Shown here one piece after another: positions 7,039 through 17,043 of a stretch of 64,000 bases of DNA. The notes beneath the pieces are model-generated. The model was given only the letters and a program-made list of their open reading frames with translations, made no database searches and had not been told where the DNA came from. The stretch covers positions 623,077-687,076 of the forward strand of contig NZ_BFBB01000003.1 of NCBI RefSeq assembly GCF_003114855.1, read 5' to 3'. Position numbers and translations under genes: made by a program. The stretch comes from Leptospira ryugenii (GTDB taxonomy: Bacteria; Spirochaetota; Leptospiria; Leptospirales; Leptospiraceae). Numbering within the stretch: position 1 is the stretch's first letter; every line of letters begins with the position of its first letter.

Positions 7039-9039
7039 TTAGCGGTTGAGGCGGATGATCATATTCAGCTTCTCCGCTATTGCGATGACTTCCATGACCT
7101 TTGACTTTTCTATGATGATCCCAGTAGGGCTCACTTCTTCCAGGACAAACTTTTTCCCTTTGATCTGACCCAAAAGCAGTTCCATCACAACAGCATCCTT
7201 TGTACGCAGTAAGACGGAATCTTCCGTAATGGTGACAATGGGTAGATTGTTACCCCAATCATCTAATAGGAAGAGTAAGTTTTGAGCTAAGTCTGCACGA
7301 CTGGACTCTCGTAAGAATTGAATGAATGTCTCTTTTTCATAGCCAAGTAAGATCCCCAATTGAAAGGAATCTTTGGTCAAAACAAAGGTATACACTCTGT
7401 CATAGTCTTTTAACTCACAAAAGGCTTTGAGAAGGTGAATGCCAAAGATGGAAACACGATCCGGGAAGGCAATGATGGAGAAGTCTGGGTTGATGGTAAT
7501 CCCACCCTTCTCTGTCTGTGTGGTAAATGCATCGTGGTTGAAGTAATGTTTGCCTAACTCAGATAAACTCAAGTTTCTCTGCGGGTATTCTACTTCTATC
7601 AATCCAAACAATTGGAGATAAAATATGGCGGAGACAATTTCTTTTCTAAGGTCAGCCAAATCTTCCTCATAGGTCTTGATTTGGAAGGTAGGCGCAAAGA
7701 CCAAGTGATCACGCACAATATGTGAAAAAATAACAGATACGTTGATCTTACCATGGGACATGATCAACTTTACAGTTTTATCCAAAATCCCTTTTTCGTA
7801 AAACGGAACTTCGGCGGCGGTAAATACCTCTGGAGGACTCAATCTGCGTGTCCGAGCTTCGTTTACCTCGTGGATGATGATCTTCATGATCTCAAAGATG
7901 TCCTTCTTCAAGAATTCATCTGTTTCGTTGGTTAGGATGACATTTTCACCTTTGATGTCCACATAGCCTAAGAGCTTTAAGATGGGTAAGATGAGCTCAA
8001 TTTGGTAGACTTGGCTTTTTTCTGGGAAAATTTCAATGTCAGGTGCGAGAAGTTCGGTTTCTGTCCGTTTGTGGTCAGCTTGTTTGATCTTTCCCGACTT
8101 AGCTAGGTTTAATCCTTTTCTGGAGATATAGGAGATGAGCTTTTTCACGTTTAAGAAAAAGTCCAAGCCATTGGCACTGATCTTTTCTTGGCGAACTCTT
8201 GTTCCTTTTTTTACCGGAGGTAAAATAGGTGAGTATTGCAAATGGTCGAGTATCTCTTTGGGAATGACGATGACACGGATGAATTTGTCTTCTACATAGT
8301 AAAGGTCTCGGATCAAATATAGGGCACTGAGGTGTGGGATTGAGACTTCAAATTTTCCACGGTTTACCGTGATGTAATTTCGTATGGTCTCTGCTTCGAT
8401 GACGCCACCATGGGTGTAAATCTTATGGAGCACATCTCGGTCAAAATCACCTAACGAATCTAGGACCTTTTGGATGGATTCTGCGGTTAGGGCTGTTTTT
8501 AAAAAATGCTCGAGTTGGTCTTGTTTTTTTGCTCCAAGAGCCTCCTTCCATTCTTGCGGAATCTCCGCGTAGGTTGCTTTGTGAAGGGATTTCTCAATGG
8601 AAAATTTAAACTTCTCACCCTTACTATTTGATTCAACCTTTATGGATTTTTGAAACTCTTCATAGGCATGGTATTTATCTAGATTATTGGTTAAGCGCTC
8701 GCGGTTCTTCCTTTGGTAGATGAGGTAGTACTTCCGAAGAACATTTAACTCCATCTCAATGTTGATAGGAGGAATGTTTACCTTTCTTGCGATTTCTCCG
8801 AGGGTCATCACACCTTTGTTTTTGAGAATGGATGTGAGGATATTGACTTGGAGGGGAGAAAACTTCTCCAGAACACCTTTGAGGTAAAATTCGCTCTCAA
8901 AGTGCTCCATGAGACCTAAAATTGTGGATTTTTTATCTTTGCCAGGGAGTTTCTGGATGTTCCAGAGAGTCGCTATCTTCTTGATTTCGTTTAAATCGAG
9001 CTTTTCTAGCTCTTGGTAGAGGACACTCTCTTGGCTCAT
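7039..9039 (-). CDS. XPB/Ssl2-like (Helicase_C_3) domain protein, no helicase motor
   Basis: 666-residue cytoplasmic protein. The N-terminal part is rich in predicted winged-helix-like segments ([31 protein letters not shown]). Around residues 510-610 the segment [18 protein letters not shown]...[13 protein letters not shown] matches the XPB/Ssl2-like helicase-associated domain. No Walker A or DEAH motif is present, so it is not itself a helicase. I chose the ATG at 9037-9039 (MSQESVLYQ) because the longer frame begins with TTG. Role unknown; DNA binding is plausible by family. It is divergent from the UbiB-like gene. Confidence 0.65.
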   Translation of the reverse strand: MSQESVLYQELEKLDLNEIKKIATLWNIQKLPGKDKKSTILGLMEHFESEFYLKGVLEKFSPLQVNILTSILKNKGVMTLGEIARKVNIPPINIEMELNVLRKYYLIYQRKNRERLTNNLDKYHAYEEFQKSIKVESNSKGEKFKFSIEKSLHKATYAEIPQEWKEALGAKKQDQLEHFLKTALTAESIQKVLDSLGDFDRDVLHKIYTHGGVIEAETIRNYITVNRGKFEVSIPHLSALYLIRDLYYVEDKFIRVIVIPKEILDHLQYSPILPPVKKGTRVRQEKISANGLDFFLNVKKLISYISRKGLNLAKSGKIKQADHKRTETELLAPDIEIFPEKSQVYQIELILPILKLLGYVDIKGENVILTNETDEFLKKDIFEIMKIIIHEVNEARTRRLSPPEVFTAAEVPFYEKGILDKTVKLIMSHGKINVSVIFSHIVRDHLVFAPTFQIKTYEEDLADLRKEIVSAIFYLQLFGLIEVEYPQRNLSLSELGKHYFNHDAFTTQTEKGGITINPDFSIIAFPDRVSIFGIHLLKAFCELKDYDRVYTFVLTKDSFQLGILLGYEKETFIQFLRESSRADLAQNLLFLLDDWGNNLPIVTITEDSVLLRTKDAVVMELLLGQIKGKKFVLEEVSPTGIIIEKSKVMEVIAIAEKLNMIIRLNR

Positions 9040-9153
9040 GGGGGTGTTTTGATAGGTTTCTAAACAAGGGTGAAATCGGCAACTCAATTTCAATTCTGCG
9101 ACTTGGTCGCTTTTTCTCGTTTCCTAAGGAGAAAACATCCATAGCTTTGGCGT

Positions 9154-10458
9154 ATGGAAACACTCTCGGACTACCTTTCCTTTGGATTTCACTCTAGTGC
9201 TAGGATGATCCATTCGGGAATCATCTTCACTGCCAAGGCAAGTTCGCTCTTAAAAATGTTTGCTGCGGGGAAACCAGACCACAAACAAGCGGCTGCACTG
9301 CTCCGAGAGTCATTCGAGTCACTTGGGGCCACCTATATTAAGTTAGGTCAATTTATCGCAAGTGCGCCTTCCCTCTTCCCAGAGGAATATGTAACGGAAA
9401 TGCAAAAATGTTTGGATTCGGTCAGGCCTGTTTCCTTTTCCGATATCCGGCGTGTAGTCGAAAAAGATTTAGGGGACAGCATCCAAAATTTATTCTACAG
9501 TTTTGATGAAAAGCCTCTGGCTTCAGCCTCAATTGCACAGGTGCATGCTGCTATCACCAAAGAAGGATTAGATGTTGTTGTCAAAGTACAAAGACCTGAC
9601 ATACAAACTACCTTAAAAACGGATATGCAGATTCTTGGGCTATTAACACGTGTTTTAGAATGGATCACCCCGGAGTTCAAAAAGTCCGGTTTGTCAGGTA
9701 TGTTTTCCGAATTCCAAAGCTCCATTTTACAAGAAATTGACTTCATTCAAGAGGCCGCCAATATAGAAGAGTTTGAGTCTTACCTATTGGAAACTGGTGA
9801 AGAAAGAGCCTGTGTTCCTAGAGTTTACCATACTCTTTCCACACAACGCGTTTTGACGATGGAAAGATTTTATGGAATGCCGATTACAAGTGAAGAGGGT
9901 TTGCGTAGATATTCTGAGAATCCTAGAAAAGTATTAAATGACGCATTGGAAATTTGGTTTTCTTCTCTTGCCAAAAAAGGTTTTTTCCATGCCGATGTAC
10001 ATGCAGGAAATCTAATGATTTTGAAAGATGGTCGGATTGGCTTTCTTGATTTTGGTATAGTCGGTAGGATTTCGCCAAATGTTTGGCGAGGGATGTTACT
10101 CTTCACGCAAGGATTGGGAATGGGAGAACCACGTCTTGTCGCAGAAGGTCTCATTGCGATGGACTCTACTCATGCCGACGTCAAAGCAGAACATCTTGCT
10201 TCTCAATTAGAATCTGTTTTTTCAGAAATCGAGTCCTTATACTTAGCAATGTTAGATGGAGATCCGGGAAACTTCGATGAATCTAAAATCAATCATATGA
10301 TGTTTGAACTAAAAGCAGTTTCCGAAAAGAACGGACTAAAAATACCAAGAGAGTTTGCTCTCCTGATGAAGCAGATGCTTTATTTCGATCGTTATGTCAA
10401 AACTATGGCTCCGGAGATAAATCTTTTCCGAGATACCCAAAAATTTGTAACGAAATGA
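9154..10458 (+). CDS. ABC1/UbiB-family atypical kinase
   Basis: UbiB/AarF/ADCK-type protein kinase-like protein, usually tied to quinone or isoprenoid lipid homeostasis. Family signatures are visible: the KxGQ motif (YIKLGQFIAS), the Ala-rich loop (PLASASIAQVHAA), the VAIK-like lysine (VVVKVQRP), the catalytic loop FFHADVHAGNLMI and the metal-binding D-F-G (FLDFGIVG). The stop overlaps the feoA ATG (ATGA), so it heads an operon with feoA and feoB. There is no Shine-Dalgarno box; TAGCTT ends 6 bases before the ATG. Confidence 0.88.
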   Translation: METLSDYLSFGFHSSARMIHSGIIFTAKASSLLKMFAAGKPDHKQAAALLRESFESLGATYIKLGQFIASAPSLFPEEYVTEMQKCLDSVRPVSFSDIRRVVEKDLGDSIQNLFYSFDEKPLASASIAQVHAAITKEGLDVVVKVQRPDIQTTLKTDMQILGLLTRVLEWITPEFKKSGLSGMFSEFQSSILQEIDFIQEAANIEEFESYLLETGEERACVPRVYHTLSTQRVLTMERFYGMPITSEEGLRRYSENPRKVLNDALEIWFSSLAKKGFFHADVHAGNLMILKDGRIGFLDFGIVGRISPNVWRGMLLFTQGLGMGEPRLVAEGLIAMDSTHADVKAEHLASQLESVFSEIESLYLAMLDGDPGNFDESKINHMMFELKAVSEKNGLKIPREFALLMKQMLYFDRYVKTMAPEINLFRDTQKFVTK

Positions 10459-10703
10459 AAACATTGGATACTATGCAAGAAGGTGAGTCGGCCAAACTAG
10501 TCAACTTTAACCATGAAACAATTTCAGGCAGCCAAATGACGGAATTATTAGAACTGGGTTTTATACCCGGCATAAGTGTTCATTGTGTACAAAAAATTCC
10601 TCTTTTGCGAAAACATATATTTTTGGTGGGAGGCGTAAGAGTAGGATTACGCTCAGAAGACTGCCAATCCATCCGCATTGAAGATTTAAATACACTATCA
10701 TGA
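10455..10703 (+). CDS. feoA: FeoA-domain protein
   Basis: 82-residue SH3-like FeoA protein, an accessory to the FeoB ferrous iron transporter in the cytoplasm. The motifs LLELGFIPGISV and the C-terminal beta strand pattern fit the family. Its ATG overlaps the preceding stop and its own stop overlaps the feoB ATG, indicating translational coupling across all three genes. Confidence 0.88.
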   Translation: MKTLDTMQEGESAKLVNFNHETISGSQMTELLELGFIPGISVHCVQKIPLLRKHIFLVGGVRVGLRSEDCQSIRIEDLNTLS

Positions 10704-12766
10704 ACCAAAACATTTACCTCGTAGGCAATCCGAACTGTGGAAAGACTACTCTATTTAATCAATTAACAGGCCTAAATCAAAAAACAGGGAACTTTTCTGG
10801 TGTCACAATTGATGCAAAAATAGGGACTTTTACGTGGAAGGACCAAGTGATCCAAATCACTGATCTTCCCGGTACCTATGGTTTGGGTAGTTTAGCAGAA
10901 GATAAACGATTAACATTCGACTTACTCAGTAAACGGAATCCGTCCGATCGAGTGGTATTTGTGTTAGATGCTCTCAACTTAGAGAGAAGTTTAGTACTGC
11001 TATTGCAATTAATGGACATGGGAATCCCAGTGTTTGTTGTTCTGACCATGAAAGACGTCTTAGAGAAAAAAAAACTACACATTGATCTGGAAATTTTAAA
11101 AAAAGAGCTAGGGCTAGACTTTTTTTTAATCAATGCGAAGTCTTCTGATAATACCCATGAACTCAAAGAAAAATTAGCTAATCCTAACTTCTTTCAAACA
11201 AACAAGCGACTTTGGAAATGGTCTCAACCAGAAGAAAATTTTATTGAGCAGATCAAAACGGAGATCCAATTTCCAAAATCGGCTTCTGATTTTATTTTAC
11301 TTTCCTCGATAAAATCTTTATTAGGTGATCCTATTTTTTCAGGTAGAAACTATGAAAATCAATTCCCTGAAGCAGTCACCAAACATATAAAACAAAGATT
11401 AGTAGAAGAAAAACATAAGTTTTCCTACCAAGAAGAAATCATTGCCAAATCCATTCTTGCCAAACAGATCGTTAGCAAAGTGTTTGGGAAATCTAAAAAT
11501 GATATCTCAGGCTTAGAACGAAAATTGGACGAGTATTTGCTACATCCGATCTTTGGCTTTCTCTTCTTCTTTGGTATCATGGCTTTTTTATTTCAGGCTC
11601 TTTTTTCCTGGGCTGAGTATCCTATGAATTTTTTAGATTCGGGAATCTCCACACTACAAACCCTATTAAAAGAAAATTGGGGAACTGGACTCTTTGTATC
11701 TTTGCTTTCCGATGGCATATTGAGTGGAGTCGGTGCAGTTGTTGTATTTGTCCCCCAAATTGCATTGTTATTTTTATTTATTGGAATTCTGGAAGAATCT
11801 GGATATTTAGCACGCGCTAGTCTATTAATGGATAGATTGATGGGAAAGTTTGGACTTTCTGGGAAGTCTTTCATTCCTTTGCTCTCTTCTGCAGCTTGTG
11901 CAGTTCCTGCAATTATGGGAACAAGAACCATCGAAAATAAATCAGAGCGTATAACCACAATTCTGATTTCTCCTTTGGTGATGTGTTCAGCGCGATATCC
12001 AGTGTATATCTTGATTGTGGGGACTGTTTTTTCATCCACGAAAGCTTTGGGTTTTTTTAGTCTACAAGGTCTTGTATTGTTTGGGATGTTTTTGCTTGGT
12101 TTATTAACCTCTCTTTCGGTGGGTTTAATTTTCAAAAAGACTGTCTTTAGGCATACATCCTCCTATTTTGCATTAGAGTTGCCAAGGTATATGGTTCCTT
12201 CTGCAAAAAGCCTCTTTCACCAAGTATACCAAAAAGTCCTCGCCTTTCTCAAGTCAGCTGGTCAAATTATTCTCTATATCTCCGTTGTCTTATGGTATCT
12301 ATCTGTTTTCCCAGTCCAAAGAGATAAGGACACATGGATCCAAAGTAGTATTGAAGACTCTTATATCGGAAACATGGGAAAGACTATCGAACCTGCACTC
12401 TCACATTTAGGCTTTGATTGGAAAATTGGGATTTCCATGATCACCTCATTTGCTGCACGTGAAGTCATGGTGTCTACTCTCGCCGTTCTCTACGGAACAG
12501 AAAATGACGAAGAAAACATAAGCTTAAAAGAAAAACTTAAAGATGAGAAAAGACCCAATGGCAGTCCCGTATGGACACCATTGACGGGAATCTCCCTTTT
12601 ACTCTACTTTGCGTTTGCAAGCCAATGTATGTCAACACTTGCCGTCGTGCGAAAGGAAACTGGGGGATTTTTTTGGCCAAGCATTCAGTTTCTCTACATG
12701 ATGACACTCGCATTGGTTTCGTCTTTTTCGATTTATCAGCTCGGACGGCTTATGGGTTTTTCTTAA
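10700..12766 (+). CDS. feoB: Ferrous iron transporter FeoB
   Basis: Inner-membrane Fe(II) importer of 688 residues. The N-terminal G domain shows G1 GNPNCGKTT (residues 8-16), G3 DLPGTYG and G4 TMKD, followed by a helical spacer. The membrane part has two Gate repeats, including SSAACAVPAIMGTR and FAAREVMVST. It is translationally coupled to feoA. No feoC is visible. No Fur box was recognised upstream of the operon. Confidence 0.95.
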   Translation: MNQNIYLVGNPNCGKTTLFNQLTGLNQKTGNFSGVTIDAKIGTFTWKDQVIQITDLPGTYGLGSLAEDKRLTFDLLSKRNPSDRVVFVLDALNLERSLVLLLQLMDMGIPVFVVLTMKDVLEKKKLHIDLEILKKELGLDFFLINAKSSDNTHELKEKLANPNFFQTNKRLWKWSQPEENFIEQIKTEIQFPKSASDFILLSSIKSLLGDPIFSGRNYENQFPEAVTKHIKQRLVEEKHKFSYQEEIIAKSILAKQIVSKVFGKSKNDISGLERKLDEYLLHPIFGFLFFFGIMAFLFQALFSWAEYPMNFLDSGISTLQTLLKENWGTGLFVSLLSDGILSGVGAVVVFVPQIALLFLFIGILEESGYLARASLLMDRLMGKFGLSGKSFIPLLSSAACAVPAIMGTRTIENKSERITTILISPLVMCSARYPVYILIVGTVFSSTKALGFFSLQGLVLFGMFLLGLLTSLSVGLIFKKTVFRHTSSYFALELPRYMVPSAKSLFHQVYQKVLAFLKSAGQIILYISVVLWYLSVFPVQRDKDTWIQSSIEDSYIGNMGKTIEPALSHLGFDWKIGISMITSFAAREVMVSTLAVLYGTENDEENISLKEKLKDEKRPNGSPVWTPLTGISLLLYFAFASQCMSTLAVVRKETGGFFWPSIQFLYMMTLALVSSFSIYQLGRLMGFS

Positions 12767-12794
12767 ATCGTCGATACTCTGAATGGAGAGACGA

Positions 12795-13790
12795 ATGAAT
12801 TTTCCCATCGGCAGTACGATCATAGACCGCAATTCCAAACCATATTTAATCGCTGAGATTGGCCTTAACCATAACAACGATTTAACCATAGGAAAAAAAA
12901 CAATCCAGGCAGCAAAGGCCTGTGGAGCCAATGCGGTTAAATTCCAAACATACAAAACAGAGGATTTTATCTCTCAAAGCCAAGCGGATGCCAAATTCCT
13001 TTTTGATATCTTTAAACAATATGAACTTTCAAAAGAGTTCCATCTTGAATTTCAAAAAATTGCTAAAAACGAAGGGCTTGATTTTTTTTCTACACCGCTT
13101 GATCTACATTCTGTAGATTTACTACTCGAATTAGGTGTTCCCATTTTCAAGATTGCTTCCGGAGATATTGTAAATTTACCTCTTCTAAACAAAGTGATAC
13201 AAACAAAGTTACCTATGCTTGTTTCTACAGGAGCTGCATTGCCAGAAGAAGTTGAAAGAGCAATTCGTTATCTGGAAGAAAGTAAACAATCCTTTGCGAT
13301 TTTACATTGTGTATCTTTATACCCAACTCCTATTCACAAGGCAAATCTCAATAGTATCCCTTATTATTTGGATAGAACAAATGTTGTGGTTGGCTTTTCT
13401 GATCATAGCAATGGGTCTTTAGCGGCCTCTATTGCTGTCGGCCTAGGGGCAAACATCATCGAAAAACATTTTACCCTAGATACTTCGCTCGAAGGTCCTG
13501 ATCATACCATCTCAGCAGATCCAAACCAAATGTTAGAACTTCGGCAGAAGATAGATGAGGCATTTTCAGCCCGAGGAGAGTACGGAAAGAATGTACACCA
13601 AGAAGAAATTTCTGGCTGGTACTATGGCAGACGATCTTTGTATAAACAGGGAAAGGAAATCTTGGCAATGAGACCTGCGCTCCATGTTAGAGATAAAAAA
13701 TACCTAGAGGCTTGGAGAGCTAACGAAGTAAATGACCCCTCGTCCTACGAAAAGGAGGGGCCACTCTTCTTTGAAACGAAAGTTGATTAA
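12795..13790 (+). CDS. NeuB-family (sialic/pseudaminic-type acid) synthase
   Basis: Condenses phosphoenolpyruvate with an N-acylated amino sugar in the family members studied. Motifs: LIAEIGLNHNND, ANAVKFQTYKTEDF, FSTPLD, FKIASGD, VGFSDHSNGS, IIEKHFTLD and EGPDHTISADP. The ATG at 12795 has GGAGAG 4 bases upstream, better than the ATG at 12783. The C-terminal SAF-type antifreeze domain is short or degenerate (RRSLYKQGKEI). It stands alone, without CMP-sugar synthetase or epimerase genes nearby, so the sugar substrate cannot be told. The stop shares TTAA with the convergent VKOR-DsbA gene. Confidence 0.85.
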   Translation: MNFPIGSTIIDRNSKPYLIAEIGLNHNNDLTIGKKTIQAAKACGANAVKFQTYKTEDFISQSQADAKFLFDIFKQYELSKEFHLEFQKIAKNEGLDFFSTPLDLHSVDLLLELGVPIFKIASGDIVNLPLLNKVIQTKLPMLVSTGAALPEEVERAIRYLEESKQSFAILHCVSLYPTPIHKANLNSIPYYLDRTNVVVGFSDHSNGSLAASIAVGLGANIIEKHFTLDTSLEGPDHTISADPNQMLELRQKIDEAFSARGEYGKNVHQEEISGWYYGRRSLYKQGKEILAMRPALHVRDKKYLEAWRANEVNDPSSYEKEGPLFFETKVD

Positions 13791-13803
13791 AGTTTTTTAA
13801 TCA
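13784..13803. terminator. AT-rich hairpin spanning two convergent stops
   Basis: TGATTAAA and TTTAATCA flank a 4-base loop. Both stop codons of the convergent neuB-like and VKOR-DsbA genes lie inside the left arm. It is a weak stem, so termination is only possible, not assured. Confidence 0.35.
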
Positions 13804-15016
13804 GACGCTCAATAAGTGCCTTTAAAAATTCAGGATTTGGAGTTCCGCTTTCAATTCGTTTGTCATTGATGAACAAGGATGGTGTTGCCTTAATATCTAG
13901 TTTTTCCGCCGAATCAATTTCTTTGTTTAAGAGATTTTGAGTCTCGGAGGAACTCATACAGCTTTTGAGCTGGGCAGTATTGATACCGTTTAGAGAGGCT
14001 AAGTTTAAAACACTCGATGCAGTGTGGGCAACACCCTTCTCTGTATTCTCGTAAAGACCGTGGTACATCGCCTCGAATTTACCTTGTTTGTTCGCACAAA
14101 TTGCGGCAGCTGCTGCTATGCAAGATGTAGCGCCAGGCCTCGGCTCACCTACCAATCGGTTACATGAGCCATCCAGAGGAAAGTTTTTATAAATGACTCG
14201 CACCATTCCATCGTACTCTGCAAGTACCTTTTGTAATATATGTGAGGTGTGCATACAATGACCGCAGTTAAAGTCTGCAAACTTTACGATGACGATCGGT
14301 GCATCTGGCTTACCCATGGAAGCGGAGCCTGTCAGGTCGATGTTCAGGTTAGCACTCGCCTCGTACGCTTTTATCCGTTCTTCAATCGCGGATTTATCCA
14401 TGTCCTTGCTTGTGGCAAGATGGTTGGACTTGGGAGAAGCAATCAATTTGCTAGCAGTGAACCCAACAGAAAAATTAAATAGAAAAACGACTGATAAAGT
14501 GCCTAAGCTACCAAGAATTAAGCTTCCCGCCTTTTTGAAATCCAAAGCCTCTGCCTGCAAGAGGAGATAACTCAGAACCAAGATCGCAGCTGTAATAAAA
14601 TAAGTTATGAGGCAGAGTCGACAAATGGTCTCAAGGACAAAAACAGAAATGATAAGTAATCCTATATCAACTAAAAAGGCTAAAGCTCCCAGGGCAAAAA
14701 TAATCCTTGCGGAGTTCTTGGCTTCTTCCTCAACTTTGCTCTTGAAATTTGTTCCAAATAAGTAAAGCACTGTGGCATAGAATCCAAAGCCAAATAAGGC
14801 AATCGGGACATTGCCAAGAAACGGGAATGGAATGTAGGAGTAGGAACTTTCAGCAACCTTTGCACATGAGTCTCCACCGCCTAATGTTGAACATGCTCCT
14901 TCGGCTATATTTTGAGTACCGAGACCAAAATACTCGATAGCCAAGAGGAATGAAACTAAAACTCCGATAAAGGAAATGATGATTCCCATTAAATTAATTT
15001 TCTTTTTAAGATCCAT
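13787..15016 (-). CDS. VKOR-DsbA fusion, disulfide bond formation protein
   Basis: Makes disulfide bonds in the periplasm: a quinone-reducing VKOR domain fused to its own DsbA-like partner. The VKOR part (residues 1-~160, four or five membrane segments) has the loop cysteines Cys42 and Cys51 and the active CRLC pair (Cys132, Cys135). After a linker, the thioredoxin-fold domain has CGHC (Cys251, Cys254) and the cis-Pro TPSLF, plus extra cysteines (GSCNRL, ATSC). The ATG at 15014-15016 has AGGG upstream; an ATG at 15026-15028 overlaps the hisA stop as ATGA. It is the last gene of the his operon. Confidence 0.92.
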   Translation of the reverse strand: MDLKKKINLMGIIISFIGVLVSFLLAIEYFGLGTQNIAEGACSTLGGGDSCAKVAESSYSYIPFPFLGNVPIALFGFGFYATVLYLFGTNFKSKVEEEAKNSARIIFALGALAFLVDIGLLIISVFVLETICRLCLITYFITAAILVLSYLLLQAEALDFKKAGSLILGSLGTLSVVFLFNFSVGFTASKLIASPKSNHLATSKDMDKSAIEERIKAYEASANLNIDLTGSASMGKPDAPIVIVKFADFNCGHCMHTSHILQKVLAEYDGMVRVIYKNFPLDGSCNRLVGEPRPGATSCIAAAAAICANKQGKFEAMYHGLYENTEKGVAHTASSVLNLASLNGINTAQLKSCMSSSETQNLLNKEIDSAEKLDIKATPSLFINDKRIESGTPNPEFLKALIERLIKKL

Positions 15017-15024
15017 GTACCCTA

Positions 15025-15768
15025 TCATCCTTTTTGATATTCTTTAAATTCTTTTAATGCTTGCTTCAAATTTAATTTTGATTCGTATATCGCCTTTCCT
15101 GCGATAGCACCATACAATGTACCATTTGTGAGGCGGTGAAGTTCTTTTAAATCCGCTAAAGAAGAAACCCCACCAGAAGCAATCAAATGGAAATCCGGAT
15201 AAATCGTTAGAATGGTTTGGTAAATGGAAAAATTTGGGCCAATCAACATACCGTCCTTTGAAATATCTGTATAAATGATATGCCTCACGCCTATCTCGTG
15301 AAGTTGGCGCAAAAAATCCAAAGCGGATAAACCGGAGTCTGTTTCCCAACCTTTTGTACGAATAGTACCATTTTTGGCATCAACGCCAACAACGATACGA
15401 TCCACTCCGTATTTTGCCAAACTTTGCTCTACAAATTTTGGATTTTCTACTGCAATTGTCCCTAAAATAAAACGATCAATACCCAAATCATCAAAGAACT
15501 GTATGGCTTCATCATTCCTAATACCACCACCTAGCTCGAGTTTCATTTTGCAATTTTCTCGAATTTTTTTGATGGATTTTTGGTTTTTGGACACACCACT
15601 CTTGGCTGCATTTAAATCGACTATATGTAAGATCTCGGCTCCATCGGATTCAAATTTCTTGGCAAGTTCTTCGGGATGAGAAGAGTAGACAGTTTTTTTT
15701 GAGTAATCTCCTTGAAGAAGTCTGACTGCCTCATCATCCAATAAATCTACGGCTGGTAAAATGAACAT
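15025..15768 (-). CDS. hisA: ProFAR isomerase HisA
   Basis: TIM-barrel enzyme of histidine biosynthesis (247 residues), converting ProFAR to PRFAR. The catalytic Asp near the N-terminus (PAVDLLDDEAVRLLQG), LELGGGIR and the second Asp region (YTDISKDGMLIGPN) are intact. It lies one base after hisH and overlaps the VKOR-DsbA gene. Confidence 0.95.
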   Translation of the reverse strand: MFILPAVDLLDDEAVRLLQGDYSKKTVYSSHPEELAKKFESDGAEILHIVDLNAAKSGVSKNQKSIKKIRENCKMKLELGGGIRNDEAIQFFDDLGIDRFILGTIAVENPKFVEQSLAKYGVDRIVVGVDAKNGTIRTKGWETDSGLSALDFLRQLHEIGVRHIIYTDISKDGMLIGPNFSIYQTILTIYPDFHLIASGGVSSLADLKELHRLTNGTLYGAIAGKAIYESKLNLKQALKEFKEYQKG

Positions 15769-15769
15769 A

Positions 15770-16396
15770 CTATAACTCTATAAAGTTGTTTAGAATTTGG
15801 AGTCCGAGCCTATCGGACTTTTCTGGGTGGAATTGAGTGCCCATAACAGAGCCTTTTTCAATGACAGAGGGAAAAGACTCCCCGTAGTAGCGACAAGTTG
15901 CCATGGTATCCAATCGATCTACTCCAGTGGGTCTGTAGGAATGGATAAAGTACATAAAGGTTTCATTCTGTACGCCTTTTAACAACTTCGAAGACTTTGC
16001 TTTGATTTCATAAAGTTTGTTCCAACCCATATGGGGGACTTTGATGTTGGGTTTTCCCTCGAACTTTCGGATTTTGCCTCTCACCAAACTTAGTCCCTGG
16101 ATCACACTGCCTTTTTTTGCAGTTTCATCGGAGTCTTCAAAAAGGACTTGGTAGCCAATGCAGATGCCTAACAGATACTTTCCTTTTTCCACATGTTCTT
16201 TTAGAGGCTCAATAAAACCTTGGCTTTTGAGATTTTCCATTGCCTTATCAAAATGTCCATCGCCTGGAAGTATGATTTTATCGGCGGCTTTAATATCCTC
16301 GGGTTTTGCAGTGAAATGGAATTTGTTTGTCGAGAGGGAGATAGCCTTTAATAAGGAATGAATATTTCCCATTCCAAAGTCTAATACTGCAATCAC
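15770..16396 (-). CDS. hisH: Imidazole glycerol phosphate synthase subunit HisH
   Basis: Glutaminase subunit that supplies ammonia to HisF. Class I amidotransferase triad: nucleophile Cys79 in LLGICIGYQ, and the His/Glu pair in GTQFHPEKS. The start is GTG, overlapping the hisB stop (GTGA), so it is translationally coupled. HisF is not in this window. Confidence 0.94.
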   Translation of the reverse strand: MIAVLDFGMGNIHSLLKAISLSTNKFHFTAKPEDIKAADKIILPGDGHFDKAMENLKSQGFIEPLKEHVEKGKYLLGICIGYQVLFEDSDETAKKGSVIQGLSLVRGKIRKFEGKPNIKVPHMGWNKLYEIKAKSSKLLKGVQNETFMYFIHSYRPTGVDRLDTMATCRYYGESFPSVIEKGSVMGTQFHPEKSDRLGLQILNNFIEL

Positions 16397-16974
16397 TCTA
16401 ACATGCCTTTGGTGGACGGGATAGAATCGGGATTTGCCGTATCTTTACTCATTGCCATTCTCAGAGCTTTTCCCAAAGCCTTAAAAATGGACTCATGAAT
16501 ATGGTGTCTATTCTCGCCATAATGAACGACTACGTGTAGGTTCATCTTTGCATGCATGGCAAACTTTTGGAGAAACTCTAGAGAAAGTTCTGCATCATAG
16601 ATTCCGAACTTACCATCTAGATGAGGCCCCGTGTATTTAAAGTAAAACCTTCCACCTAAATCTACTGAGACTGTCGTTAGTACTTCGTCCATCGGGAGTG
16701 TAAAATGGCCGTAGCGAAAAATCCCTTTTTTGTCTCCGAGTTGTTTGTGAATCAATTGCCCCATTAAGATGCCGGTATCTTCAACTGAGTGGTGGCAATC
16801 GATGCCAATATCACCACGGAGGAAGAGGTTCATATCGATGAGTCCGTGCTTCGCAATGTGGGAGAGCATGTGCTCAAAAAAAGGGATCTCTGTGTCAAAC
16901 TGATACTGGCCCGTTCCATAAAGTTTGAGATCGAGCCGAATGTCAGTCTCTTGTGTTTTACGGGATTCCATCAT
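16393..16974 (-). CDS. hisB: Imidazoleglycerol-phosphate dehydratase HisB
   Basis: 193-residue single-function dehydratase with the manganese-binding histidine motifs HSVEDTG (in [11 protein letters not shown]) and [15 protein letters not shown]. It is the first gene of the hisB-hisH-hisA-VKOR/DsbA operon. Two adjacent ATGs (16974, 16971) are both possible starts. Confidence 0.95.
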   Translation of the reverse strand: MMESRKTQETDIRLDLKLYGTGQYQFDTEIPFFEHMLSHIAKHGLIDMNLFLRGDIGIDCHHSVEDTGILMGQLIHKQLGDKKGIFRYGHFTLPMDEVLTTVSVDLGGRFYFKYTGPHLDGKFGIYDAELSLEFLQKFAMHAKMNLHVVVHYGENRHHIHESIFKALGKALRMAMSKDTANPDSIPSTKGMLE

Positions 16975-17043
16975 AAAATAGATGCTTTTGCAGAAAACCG
17001 CATTGTCAACTGCGAAAGGATGGAATCAGATTGGGAGAAAGGC

